Assembly (NCBI RefSeq): GCF_009720745.1
Contig: NZ_WNKX01000019.1
Coordinates: forward strand, 61,455 to 125,454
Source: Massilia eburnea
GTDB taxonomy: Bacteria; Pseudomonadota; Gammaproteobacteria; Burkholderiales; Burkholderiaceae_D
Reading direction: 5' to 3'
DNA length: 64,000 bases
A program made the translations under genes and the position numbers. Numbering within the stretch: position 1 is the first letter of the stretch; each line of letters opens with the position of its first letter. Below are positions 1-8,440 of the stretch, one piece after another. The notes below the pieces were generated by a model. The model saw only the letters and a list, made by a program, of their open reading frames with translations. It searched no databases and was not told the DNA's origin.

Positions 1-2180
1 AGCGCCCAAAGCTGTTCGATGCGCCATTCGTCCAGCGTGTGGCCAAAGCCCGGACGCAGGCAGTAGCCGGCCAGGTTGAGCCAGGTGCGTTCGTGTTCGG
101 GAGAGCGGCGGCGGCCTTTGGCGCGCTCCATCAGTGCGTCGAACAGGCGGCGCAGCAGTGGCGTGGTCCAGCGTTCGCGGCTGCCCAGCAGGTGTTCGAG
201 CTGGCCGCGCAGCTGGCGCACTTCCTTGACCTCCACTTGCTGCGCGCGGCTGCCGAAGATGCGGTCGATTTTGTCCAGCGCGTCGGGCAAGTGCGCCGGC
301 AGCGGGCCTTCGGCGTCGCCTTCGAGGGGATCGCTATCGGCAGCATGGTCCGCGCCATGTTCGCGCAGCTGGAATTCCAGTTGCCAGCGCTGGCCGTTGC
401 CTTCGCAATGCACTTCCAGCGTACCGACTTCGGTCAGCGACGCCGCCAGCTGCACGGTGATTTCCCTGCGCGCGTTGGCGTCGTCGCTGTCGCGCAGGAC
501 GGTGGCGATGGCAGGCAGCGCGGTGAGGTCGTCCGGCGAGAGGTCGGCCACTTCACCGGCTTGCGGCGGCGTGGCGTCGGCCAGCGTGGTGGCGATATGG
601 AAGCGCACTGGGCGGCCCAGGCGCAGCGCGAAACTGCGTTCGCTCAGGCGCACTTCATGGCCGCTGGCGGTAGCGCGCGGCAGCAGGCAGACGGCTCGGC
701 GCGTTACACCGGGGGCGCGGGCGTTATCGAGCAGCAGCCAGTAGCTGCGCGGCGAACCGCCGGCGATGGTGGGAGCCATGCCTTGCCTGCCTAGCGCATA
801 GGCGACGCCGCCGCGCGCGACGGCAACGTCGGGGTTATCGTTGTGCAGTACGCGCAGCGGTTGCCCGCGCCATGCGGCCAGGGTTGCAGCCAGGCGTTCG
901 GCGAGTTGGGCGGCGCGGAACACGCCACCGTTCAGCAGCAAGGTGTCGGGGATGGGCAGTTTGCCGTCATCGGGTTGGCCAAGCGCTGCGCGCGCGGCGG
1001 CGGCATGCTGGCGCAGGAAGCTCGCCAGGTGGCGCGTGATGGCCGGGTCGCTGGCGTAGGGCAGGCCGAATTCGACGATGCCTCCGCGTCTGGATTGGGC
1101 CGGCTGCTGCGCTTCGTTGACGGGGAAGAAGCCGTCCAGGACGATGCGTTCGGCATCCTGGCGATGCAATACGACTGAGCGGCTTGCGCCAACCAGCTTC
1201 GAGCCGGCGCCGAGCAAGGTGACGCTGACTTGTTCCGGCGCGTCTTGCGCCAGCAATGCTTCTTTCGCCGCCCGGCAGCGTTCCGTCAACTGGGCCAGGC
1301 GCGCCGCCGACAAGCGTTGTGGCGCCGGAGCATCAGGCGCGCTGGCGCCTGCGGCAGCGCTGCTTGCCAGGCGCTGTTCGGCCAGGTGCGCCAGCGCCAG
1401 GTCCATATTGTCGCCACCGAGGATCAGGTGGTTGCCGACGCCGATACGTGTCAGCTGCGGCAAGCCGTCCATCATTTCGACCTTGACCAGCGTGAAGTCG
1501 GTCGTGCCGCCGCCGACGTCGGCCACGAGTACGAGCCGCACCCCGGCTAGTTCTTGCGCCAGGGAGTCGCGGTGGCGGTACAGCCAGTCGTACAGTGCCG
1601 CCTGCGGCTCTTCCAGCAGGCGCAAGGAAGACAGGCCCGCCATGCGCGCTGCTTCCAGCGTGAGGGCGCGTGCGCCCTCGTCGAAGGACGCCGGAATGGT
1701 CAGTACGATTTGCTGATCTTCAAGCGGCGCGGTGGGAAAGCGTGTGTTCCAGGCCGCGCGCAAATGCGCCAGGTAGCTCGCGCTGGCGGCGACCGGCGAT
1801 ATGCGCGCCACCTCGTCCGCAGCGCCCCAAGGCAGGATCGGCGCCATGCGGTCGACGCCCGTGTGCGACAGCCAGCTCTTGGCGCTGGCGACCAGCCGGC
1901 CCGGCACCTGGCCGCCCAGCTTGCGCGCCAGCCGGCCGATGACGGCGCCCGAAGGCGCGTCGGCGACGGAAGGTTCCGGCCAGGGCAGTTGCAACTCGCC
2001 CGCCGCGAATTCCCCGGCGGCGGGATGATAGCGGGAAGAGGGCAGCAAGGCGGCGCTGCCAACTTCGCCAGGGGCGGTGAGCTGCTCGGCTTCGAACAGC
2101 TGCACCTTGCCGCCGGCTGCGGCGTAAGCGAGCACCGAATTGGTGGTGCCCAGGTCGATGCTGACCAGGTACTGCGTCAT
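1..2180 (-). CDS. Hsp70 family protein (second paralogue), 3' end outside the window
   Basis: This frame is open from an ATG at 2180 to the left edge, about 726 codons, and is truncated only by the window. The N-terminus reads YLVSIDLGTTNSVLAY, the Hsp70 phosphate-1 loop. Further Hsp70 ATPase motifs follow: VADVGGGTTDFTL, a GGDNMDLALA segment and LLNGGVF. The ATPase-like part is followed by a long C-terminal region unlike DnaK, so it resembles the large Hsp70 proteins that carry DUF3731. The start overlaps the stop of the upstream Hsp70 gene as ATGA, so the two are probably translationally coupled. The family is presumed to be a cytoplasmic chaperone; its clients are unknown. The assignment to Hsp70 is secure, the exact subfamily is inference. 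Confidence 0.85.
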   Translation of the reverse strand, partial: MTQYLVSIDLGTTNSVLAYAAAGGKVQLFEAEQLTAPGEVGSAALLPSSRYHPAAGEFAAGELQLPWPEPSVADAPSGAVIGRLARKLGGQVPGRLVASAKSWLSHTGVDRMAPILPWGAADEVARISPVAASASYLAHLRAAWNTRFPTAPLEDQQIVLTIPASFDEGARALTLEAARMAGLSSLRLLEEPQAALYDWLYRHRDSLAQELAGVRLVLVADVGGGTTDFTLVKVEMMDGLPQLTRIGVGNHLILGGDNMDLALAHLAEQRLASSAAAGASAPDAPAPQRLSAARLAQLTERCRAAKEALLAQDAPEQVSVTLLGAGSKLVGASRSVVLHRQDAERIVLDGFFPVNEAQQPAQSRRGGIVEFGLPYASDPAITRHLASFLRQHAAAARAALGQPDDGKLPIPDTLLLNGGVFRAAQLAERLAATLAAWRGQPLRVLHNDNPDVAVARGGVAYALGRQGMAPTIAGGSPRSYWLLLDNARAPGVTRRAVCLLPRATASGHEVRLSERSFALRLGRPVRFHIATTLADATPPQAGEVADLSPDDLTALPAIATVLRDSDDANARREITVQLAASLTEVGTLEVHCEGNGQRWQLEFQLREHGADHAADSDPLEGDAEGPLPAHLPDALDKIDRIFGSRAQQVEVKEVRQLRGQLEHLLGSRERWTTPLLRRLFDALMERAKGRRRSPEHERTWLNLAGYCLRPGFGHTLDEWRIEQLWA

Positions 2181-4021
2181 TGGCCTTCGCCGCCTCCGCG
2201 CACGTCGAATTCAACTTTCCAGCGCTGGCCGTCCTGCGCCACCGCCAGCAAGTCCAGCGTGCCCGCTTCGCTGGCGTAAGCGTGCAGGCGCACCTGCACC
2301 ACCTCGCCGGCGGTACGGCCTTCCGGCGACAGTGTGGCCTGGATTTCGTTCAGTTCAACCAGTTCTTCCGGGCCCCAGAAATCGAGCACGGCGCCAATCT
2401 GGTCCTGGCGCCGCACGGAAGAACCGAAGAAGCGGAAGTGCACAGGCTCACCCACCACCAGGCCGAATTCCTGGCCCGGTAATTCCAGCTCGCTGCCTTC
2501 TTCCATGCCGAACGGCGCCACGCACAGCGCCTGGATCGGCGGCTCCATGCCCGGAATGGCCGGCATCGACGATTCGACCGCCACGTAGTAGGAACGCGCT
2601 GTGCCGCCGCGAATGCGCACGCCGGCGCCGCGCCGCACGTAGCTGTAATAGGCCGCGCCGCGTGCGACGGCCAGGTCCAGGTCCGCGCCGCCCAGCATGC
2701 GGGCCTGATCTGCGCCTTCCATGGCCAGCCAGTCGTTGATGGTTTCCATCACGCGCTTGGCCAACAGGTCGGACTTGAACACGCCGCCGTTGAACAGCAC
2801 CGCGCTTGGGTGCAGGAAGGTATGGGCCGCGTTGACGGAGAATCCTTCCAGCTCGCGGGTTGCGCCAACCTGGCGCGCCAGGAAGGCAGCGAGGTGCTTG
2901 GTGATGGCCGCATCCTGCGCATAAGGCAGGCCAAGCTGGGTCAAGCCAGCGCGCGTGCGCACGGCCGGGTGCGCGGACGCTTCCACTTTCGGGAAGAAGC
3001 CGTCGGTGATGAAGGCCGTGACTTCGGCGCGCGTCAGTTCGGTGCGGATCGAACCGCCGATCAACTTCGATCCGCGGCTCGGCACCACGATGGGCCAGGT
3101 TTCGGCCTGCGCGTCGGCCAGCAGGTTTTCCTTGGCGCTGCGGCAGCCGTAGGTCAAGGCGCGCATTTGCCAGGCATCGAGCTGGGTGCCGTTGGCGGCC
3201 AGCTTGCGCGCCACCAGGTGGGCCAGCGCCAGGTCCATATTGTCGCCGCCCAGCAGGATATGGTCGCCCACCGCCACGCGGTGCGGTTCCAGCTTGCCCT
3301 CGCGCTCGAGGATGGCGATCAGCGAAAAGTCGCTGGTGCCCCCGCCGACGTCCACCACCAGGATGATGTCGCCCGGCTTGACTTCCTTGCGCCAGCGGCC
3401 GTCGCTGTTCTGGATCCAGCTGTACAGGGCTGCCTGCGGCTCTTCCAGCAGGGTCATGGCGTCATAGCCGGCTGCGCGTGCGGCTTCTGCGGTGAGCTCA
3501 CGCGCTGCCGGGTCGAAGGAGGCGGGAATGGTGACGGTCACCGCCTGCTGCGCAAACGGCGCTTCCGGATGGGCGTTGTCCCATGCGGCGCGCAAGTGCT
3601 TCAGGTAGCGGGTAGACGCCTCCAGCGGCGAGACGCGCGATACTTCTTCCGGCGCATCGTGCGGCAGGATGGCGGCGCGGCGGTCGACGCCCGGGTGGCA
3701 TAGCCAGCTCTTGGCGCTCGATACCAGGCGGATCGGCGTGGTGGCGCCGCGGCTGCGGGCCATTTCGCCCGTCACTGCGGGCTGCCCGTCGGCGGCCCAA
3801 GGCAAGGCCAGTTCGCCGGCAGCCAGTTCGTCCGGGTGCGGCAGGTAGAGGAAGCTTGGCAGCAGCGGCAATTCCTCCACCGTGCCCGGTGCGGTCAGCT
3901 GTGGCACGCCCAGCACGCCGTGCGCGGTCTTCTCGCCGTCGCTGCCGGCCAGTTCTACATAGGACAGCGCGCTGTGGGTGGTGCCAAGGTCGATGCCGAT
4001 GGCGTAACGCGGATCGCTCAC
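2177..4021 (-). CDS. Hsp70 family protein (YegD-like)
   Basis: This 614-residue protein has the Hsp70 actin-like ATPase signatures: YAIGIDLGTTHSALSY at residues 6-21, LVVDVGGGTSDFSL in the middle and VLFNGGVF later. The C-terminal 150 residues are not a DnaK-type substrate domain with an EEVD-like tail. It is therefore a non-canonical Hsp70, not dnaK. It sits between a DUF2760 gene and a second, longer Hsp70 gene, with ATGA overlaps at both junctions, which points to one polycistronic unit and perhaps a heteromeric chaperone. No J-domain gene is adjacent. Function beyond ATP-dependent chaperoning cannot be read from the sequence. Confidence 0.9.
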   Translation of the reverse strand: MSDPRYAIGIDLGTTHSALSYVELAGSDGEKTAHGVLGVPQLTAPGTVEELPLLPSFLYLPHPDELAAGELALPWAADGQPAVTGEMARSRGATTPIRLVSSAKSWLCHPGVDRRAAILPHDAPEEVSRVSPLEASTRYLKHLRAAWDNAHPEAPFAQQAVTVTIPASFDPAARELTAEAARAAGYDAMTLLEEPQAALYSWIQNSDGRWRKEVKPGDIILVVDVGGGTSDFSLIAILEREGKLEPHRVAVGDHILLGGDNMDLALAHLVARKLAANGTQLDAWQMRALTYGCRSAKENLLADAQAETWPIVVPSRGSKLIGGSIRTELTRAEVTAFITDGFFPKVEASAHPAVRTRAGLTQLGLPYAQDAAITKHLAAFLARQVGATRELEGFSVNAAHTFLHPSAVLFNGGVFKSDLLAKRVMETINDWLAMEGADQARMLGGADLDLAVARGAAYYSYVRRGAGVRIRGGTARSYYVAVESSMPAIPGMEPPIQALCVAPFGMEEGSELELPGQEFGLVVGEPVHFRFFGSSVRRQDQIGAVLDFWGPEELVELNEIQATLSPEGRTAGEVVQVRLHAYASEAGTLDLLAVAQDGQRWKVEFDVRGGGEGQ

Positions 4022-4584
4022 AGTTCCACCTCGGCCGGAGCCAGCACTTTGGCGTCATGCGCTTCGGCCAGTTTCGGCAAACGTACGCTGGCGGCGCGCC
4101 AGCCGCGGTGGCTCAGGGTGCCGGTAAACGGCGCCTTGCCGACCACGTTGCCGGTCAGGCGCACGGCGGCGGCATCGAAGCCTTCCGGCAGCGTCACGCG
4201 GCTGCCTTCCGCTTCGCTGCGGATGCCTTCGATGGTGAAGTGCTCGCGCAGCACTTTGGCGCAGCCTTCGTGCACCACGCGTGCCGCGGCGCCGATGTCG
4301 GCGTCGGAATAGGCGGACAGGTTTTCCTGGGTGAAGTCGATCAGGCGCGCTTCGCGCTGGAACAGCGACAGCAATTGCAGGGCTGCGTCAGGCGTGGCTT
4401 CGCGCAGCGGCGCGGCGGCCGGCGCCGGGGCAGGAGTTGGGGCGGTGGCCGCTGCGGCGACCGGACCGATGGCGTCGTCACGCACGCGCGCGGCGAATTC
4501 GGCGTCACCCAGGGTTTTGAAAAAGGCGCCAATGGCGAGGGAAATCCTGCTCCCAAAGGAGGGCAGATTGGAAGATTTGCTCAT
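4018..4584 (-). CDS. DUF2760 domain-containing protein
   Basis: The 188-residue protein starts at the ATG at 4584 (MSKSSNLPSFGSRISLAIGA). A longer in-frame extension upstream would run into the divergent promoter and is rejected. An Ala/Pro-rich linker around residues 45-65 separates the N-terminal helix from a compact C-terminal domain with LLSLFQREARLIDF and ends in EVEL. This matches DUF2760, a family that commonly precedes paired Hsp70 genes. Its stop overlaps the start of the Hsp70 gene (ATGA). A role as partner or adaptor of the two Hsp70 proteins is inferred only from the conserved neighbourhood. Confidence 0.8.
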   Translation of the reverse strand: MSKSSNLPSFGSRISLAIGAFFKTLGDAEFAARVRDDAIGPVAAAATAPTPAPAPAAAPLREATPDAALQLLSLFQREARLIDFTQENLSAYSDADIGAAARVVHEGCAKVLREHFTIEGIRSEAEGSRVTLPEGFDAAAVRLTGNVVGKAPFTGTLSHRGWRAASVRLPKLAEAHDAKVLAPAEVEL

Positions 4585-4674
4585 GTTCTTGCTCTTAGAA
4601 TGTCGGGGGATATCCCGGAGAAGTGCGCATGATACCAGCTTGGCTTGCAAGCGCGGCGCGGGCGGTTTAGAATG

Positions 4675-4690
4675 CTGTATATATATCCAG
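4675..4690 (+). promoter_or_regulatory. LexA-like SOS box upstream of the PA0069-type gene
   Basis: The 16-mer CTGTATATATATCCAG matches the CTGT-N8-ACAG LexA operator with one mismatch in the right half-site. It lies 22 bp before the ATG at 4712, and its TATATAT core could double as a -10 element. PA0069 of Pseudomonas aeruginosa is, as I recall, listed among LexA-controlled genes, which fits. Confidence 0.6.
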
Positions 4691-4711
4691 TACTTTGCCG
4701 TTGAGGCACCG

Positions 4712-5878
4712 ATGCAAGACGATGAACTAGAGGGGCAGGTGATGCTGCCGCCGCAATCGCGCAAGGCGCAAAAAGGGCGCGGTGCGGTATCAAATATGCA
4801 AGGAAGGTATGAGTTGCAGGCGCGCGAGGCGTTCGATGACGGCTGGGCGCCCGATCCGGACGATGCCGATGCAGAAAAGCTCCCTCCGCGCACCATCGTC
4901 ACTGAAGAAATGGCCAAGACCATCCTCACGCACAACCAGTCGCCCGATATTCCGTTCAACGTCTCCTTGAATCCCTACCGCGGCTGCGAGCATGGCTGTA
5001 TTTATTGTTTTGCGCGCCCGTCGCATAGTTACCTGGGCCTGTCGCCGGGGCTTGATTTCGAGACCAGGCTGTTTGCCAAGGTGAATGCGGCGGAATTGCT
5101 GCGCGCCGAGTTGTCCAAGCCCGGCTACCTGGTCGAATCGCTGGCGCTGGGCGTGAATACCGACGCCTACCAGCCCTGCGAACGCGAATACCAGCTCACG
5201 CGGCGCGTGCTGCAAGTGCTGTCCGAATGCAATCACCCGGTTGGCCTGATCACCAAATCGTCGCTGATCGAGCGCGATATCGATATCCTCGCGCCGATGG
5301 CGGAGCGTAACCTGGCGGCTGCCTCGGTCACCATCACCACGCTGGACAGCAAAATCTCCCGCACGCTGGAACCGCGCGCCGCCGCGCCGTCACGCCGCCT
5401 GCGTACCATCGAAACGCTGGCCAAGGCCGGCATTCCGGTTGGTGTCAGTATCGCGCCGATCATTCCCTTCGTGACCGAGCCCGATATCGAAAAGATCATG
5501 TCCGCCGCGCGCGATGCCGGAGCGATCATGGCGACCTATGTCGTGCTGCGCCTGCCGTGGGAGGTCAGCCCCTTGTTCAAGGAATGGCTGGAAGCCCATT
5601 TCCCCGACCGCGCCGCGCGCGTGATGAACCGTGTGCGCGATATGCGCGGCGGCAAAGATTACGAGGCCGAGTTCGGTTCGCGCATGCGCGGTGAGGGCGT
5701 GTGGGCCGACCTGATCCAGCAGCGCATCGAAAAAGGCATCACCCGCTTCGGCTTCCACGGCCGCCATAGCAAGTTCCGCTCCCTCGACTGCACTCAATTC
5801 AAGCGTCCCGACTACATCCCGCCCTCCGGCGCCCGCGCGCGCGCCGCAGCCAAGGCCGGACAGTTGGATTTGTTTTGA
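4712..5878 (+). CDS. PA0069 family radical SAM protein
   Basis: This 388-residue protein belongs to the SplB-like branch of radical SAM enzymes. The iron-sulfur cluster motif C92-x3-C96-x2-C99 (GCEHGCIYCFARPSH) is intact. The ATG at 4712 is chosen because a LexA-like box and promoter lie just upstream; the much longer in-frame extension is only the antisense of the DUF2760 gene. The family is annotated as DNA repair photolyase-like by distant similarity to spore photoproduct lyase, but its substrate is not established. It is monocistronic and divergent from the chaperone operon, and the next gene is convergent. Confidence 0.9.
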   Translation: MQDDELEGQVMLPPQSRKAQKGRGAVSNMQGRYELQAREAFDDGWAPDPDDADAEKLPPRTIVTEEMAKTILTHNQSPDIPFNVSLNPYRGCEHGCIYCFARPSHSYLGLSPGLDFETRLFAKVNAAELLRAELSKPGYLVESLALGVNTDAYQPCEREYQLTRRVLQVLSECNHPVGLITKSSLIERDIDILAPMAERNLAAASVTITTLDSKISRTLEPRAAAPSRRLRTIETLAKAGIPVGVSIAPIIPFVTEPDIEKIMSAARDAGAIMATYVVLRLPWEVSPLFKEWLEAHFPDRAARVMNRVRDMRGGKDYEAEFGSRMRGEGVWADLIQQRIEKGITRFGFHGRHSKFRSLDCTQFKRPDYIPPSGARARAAAKAGQLDLF

Positions 5879-5942
5879 ATGGTAAGGCGGCTGAGCCAGC
5901 TTCAGCGCCGGACACCTGCCGGCGGCGCTCGTTATTCGATAT

Positions 5943-7265
5943 TCATTCTTCTTGATCAGGGACGGTCCTGAATGATGAGATAGCGAAGACGATAATCATT
6001 ACGGAACAAAAGTATGAATAATACAAATAACGATAATCAGACGCCGGGGTTATAAAAAAATGCGGCACCACAAAGACCAGTGAGGATGCGGTCATTAATA
6101 GGGCTGGGGCCCTATATTTTTTTCTAATTAAAAGCACTAAGGTTGAGATCAGCGCCAATAGCAAATACAGCCATGGGTAAAAGATCCACGGATGTGTTTC
6201 GGGCTCCGTGGCTAGCCATTCGGAAATTATATTGGTTTCAAATTTGATTCCGAACTCGTTCGCTACCACTGAAGGAGTTGCGACATAGGCCGCTGAGGAT
6301 TGCCCAATTCTCAATAGTGAGAGAAAGTTATCCCACCTATGCATAAGGTAATCGCTTGGATTGCTGTTAATGGCTGCGAGCCACGATTTCCGTAAATCCA
6401 AGGCATCGCTTGAAGAAGGGGCTCTCAGGCCAATTAGATCCTTGGTTATGCCATAGAATAGATTATCATTTTTGCCAACGGCATATCTTTTTTGCAATTC
6501 GCTCAAAGGCAGTTGCACACGATCGTTAATATATTTTGGAAGCCGGTTATCACCTGTTTTGACTGAAATCGCAAAAAGGTCATAGACTTGCGTATACTGA
6601 ATTGGATTATCGTTTTTTACCGGAAGAAGGCTCGTGATTCCATAAGGAATCAAGAAAGTTGCGACCGAAATCAGTGAAGCCAGCAATGCAGAGCGAGCGC
6701 CAAGCCGGCGCTGCTCGTTAAATAGCCAAAACAGGGCAAGAAAAGGAATGGCAACGATTCCATTGGTCTTGACGCCAACTGCAAAGCTTAACAAGACTAC
6801 TAAGGCACATTGCTCCAGGCGTGATGTTTTTCGACGCCAGCAATAAGCGTTGATAACGATCGCCCATCCCATGAATAAACTGCATGCGAACGCAACATCT
6901 TTCCAGATCTCGCCAAGCACGAAAAAAAAACCTGGCCAAAAGCCTAATAGGGGTAGCAGGTAAGCGTATTGGCCGACATCGCGTCGAATCGCGTTCGCTA
7001 ATACTCCCCAGGCACCCCAATACAGCAAGAGATTCTGAATCAGGAAAGGCGCCGGACCTTGATAAAGATGGTCCAACTGCCTCCACCACCAGGCCATCAA
7101 TACGGGATGCCAAGTGTTGAATTCTCCGGCTCGCGCCTCCCGGTACTGCATGATGGAGTCATTACTCATCCAGCCCGGAAAGAAGGTCATACTGCTGACT
7201 AGAAGTCCCAGGACTACAATCCAATAGATAGGACGCGACGACGTGGTTGAAACAGCAGGGCGCAT
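5943..7265 (-). CDS. Polytopic membrane protein, GT-C glycosyltransferase-like
   Basis: This 440-residue protein has about ten hydrophobic segments. The first periplasmic loop carries SNDSIMQYREA followed by TWHPVLMAWWW. A conserved acidic residue in loop 1 and a downstream HP motif are typical of GT-C membrane glycosyltransferases that use polyprenyl-phosphate sugars. The coding sequence is clearly more AT-rich than its neighbours, which suggests horizontal transfer. It is divergent from the glycan operon starting at 7413 and shares its promoter region. Inference: it transfers the sugar made by that operon to a periplasmic acceptor. No family name is certain. Confidence 0.6.
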   Translation of the reverse strand: MRPAVSTTSSRPIYWIVVLGLLVSSMTFFPGWMSNDSIMQYREARAGEFNTWHPVLMAWWWRQLDHLYQGPAPFLIQNLLLYWGAWGVLANAIRRDVGQYAYLLPLLGFWPGFFFVLGEIWKDVAFACSLFMGWAIVINAYCWRRKTSRLEQCALVVLLSFAVGVKTNGIVAIPFLALFWLFNEQRRLGARSALLASLISVATFLIPYGITSLLPVKNDNPIQYTQVYDLFAISVKTGDNRLPKYINDRVQLPLSELQKRYAVGKNDNLFYGITKDLIGLRAPSSSDALDLRKSWLAAINSNPSDYLMHRWDNFLSLLRIGQSSAAYVATPSVVANEFGIKFETNIISEWLATEPETHPWIFYPWLYLLLALISTLVLLIRKKYRAPALLMTASSLVFVVPHFFITPASDYRYLYYSYFCSVMIIVFAISSFRTVPDQEE

Positions 7266-7412
7266 GCAGGATTCCGAGTCACGAAATCACTCATTGTAAA
7301 CTACCCGTTGGCACAGAAAGAGGGGGGCGCGTCGCGCTTTGCAGCTTATAATCAGTGGTTTAAAAAATCAAAGTCTGGCGTGAGCGGGGCTCACTTTTGG
7401 GAAATCACAAGC

Positions 7413-8438
7413 ATGGCTTTCTATCCTGTCTTTCTCTCGGTTGTATTTGTCGTTCGCAACCAAAGCGCGCAATTGGAGGATATTCTCAGGCCCGCCTGTG
7501 AGCAACTGGCTTCGTACGCTAGCGACTATGAGCTGATCGTCGTCGACAATGCTTCCGAAGATGCGAGCGTCAGCGTACTCAAGACGCTAACTGGCCAACA
7601 AGGCTTACCCAATCTTCAGGTGTACGCGCTGACCAAGGAAGTTGGCAGTGATACTGCGGCGTGGGTTGGTTTAGAGAACGCGCTTGGCGATTTCGTTACG
7701 GTCATTGATCCGTTGAGCGATGACATCGCGTTCTTGCCTCAAATGCTGGAGAAAGCCGTCAACGGTTCGGACGTTGTGTTTGCTCATAATAGTCAAAGGC
7801 CTCGGCAGAGCATTCCTTACCGCATAGCCAACAGTGCTTTCCACCGCTTGTACAAAAGCTTCAATGGCATTCATCTTGCCAAGGAAGCCCCGAGCTACAG
7901 GCTCCTTAGCCGGCGGGTTATTAACTTCATTCTCCAACATCCGCAGCCTTCTGTGACCTACCGGCACTTGCCGGCAACAGGCGGGTTCGCGCGCGTGAAT
8001 ATGGAATATAGCGCCCCCCCGATCGTAGGAAGCGTAAAGAAGCTTGGTGATAGCGTCGATCACGGCATACGCCTGCTTGTATCGACAACCCAGGCGCCAA
8101 TGCGCCTCGTAACGAGTTTGTCGCTCTTTGGTGCGATAGCCAATCTGGTCTATTCGGTTTATGTCGTGACAATCGGCATCTTCAAGACAGACGTAGCGCC
8201 AGGCTGGATCAGCTTGTCGCTGCAACAGTCAGGTATGTTCTTCCTCATTTCGCTCGTGCTATTGGTATTGGGCGAGTACATTCTCAATATGGCGACCTTG
8301 TCGAACGAAGGCCCGCTTTATCATGTAGCGCAAGAGTTCACCAGTGCCCGAGTGACCCGCAAGGAAAAACTGAACATCGAAACTGTGGATGCCCACACCC
8401 CGGGCACCGCGCATCAGGCTGAACGTGTAGGTGCCTGA
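7413..8438 (+). CDS. GtrB-like family 2 glycosyltransferase with C-terminal membrane segments
   Basis: The start is placed at the ATG at 7413 (MAFYPVFLSVVFVVRNQ), giving 341 residues; an in-frame extension to 7308 lacks support. The N-terminal GT-A domain shows VVFVVRNQSAQLEDIL, ELIVVDNASEDAS and VTVIDPLSDD, an acidic motif in the DxD position. Two hydrophobic segments near residues 230-255 and 270-295 resemble those of GtrB/DPM1-like enzymes that charge undecaprenyl phosphate. It is the first gene of a tightly packed operon and lies 2 nt before the next gene. The donor sugar is unknown. Confidence 0.8.
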   Translation: MAFYPVFLSVVFVVRNQSAQLEDILRPACEQLASYASDYELIVVDNASEDASVSVLKTLTGQQGLPNLQVYALTKEVGSDTAAWVGLENALGDFVTVIDPLSDDIAFLPQMLEKAVNGSDVVFAHNSQRPRQSIPYRIANSAFHRLYKSFNGIHLAKEAPSYRLLSRRVINFILQHPQPSVTYRHLPATGGFARVNMEYSAPPIVGSVKKLGDSVDHGIRLLVSTTQAPMRLVTSLSLFGAIANLVYSVYVVTIGIFKTDVAPGWISLSLQQSGMFFLISLVLLVLGEYILNMATLSNEGPLYHVAQEFTSARVTRKEKLNIETVDAHTPGTAHQAERVGA

Positions 8439-8440
8439 CT

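Noticed and set aside
4331..4711. N-terminal extension of the radical SAM gene
   Set aside because: It is antisense to the DUF2760 gene and would put the start upstream of the LexA-like box and promoter.
5904..5929. GC-rich hairpin between the radical SAM and GT-C-like genes as a terminator
   Set aside because: The stem is only about 7 bp with no U-tract; could be chance in GC-rich DNA.
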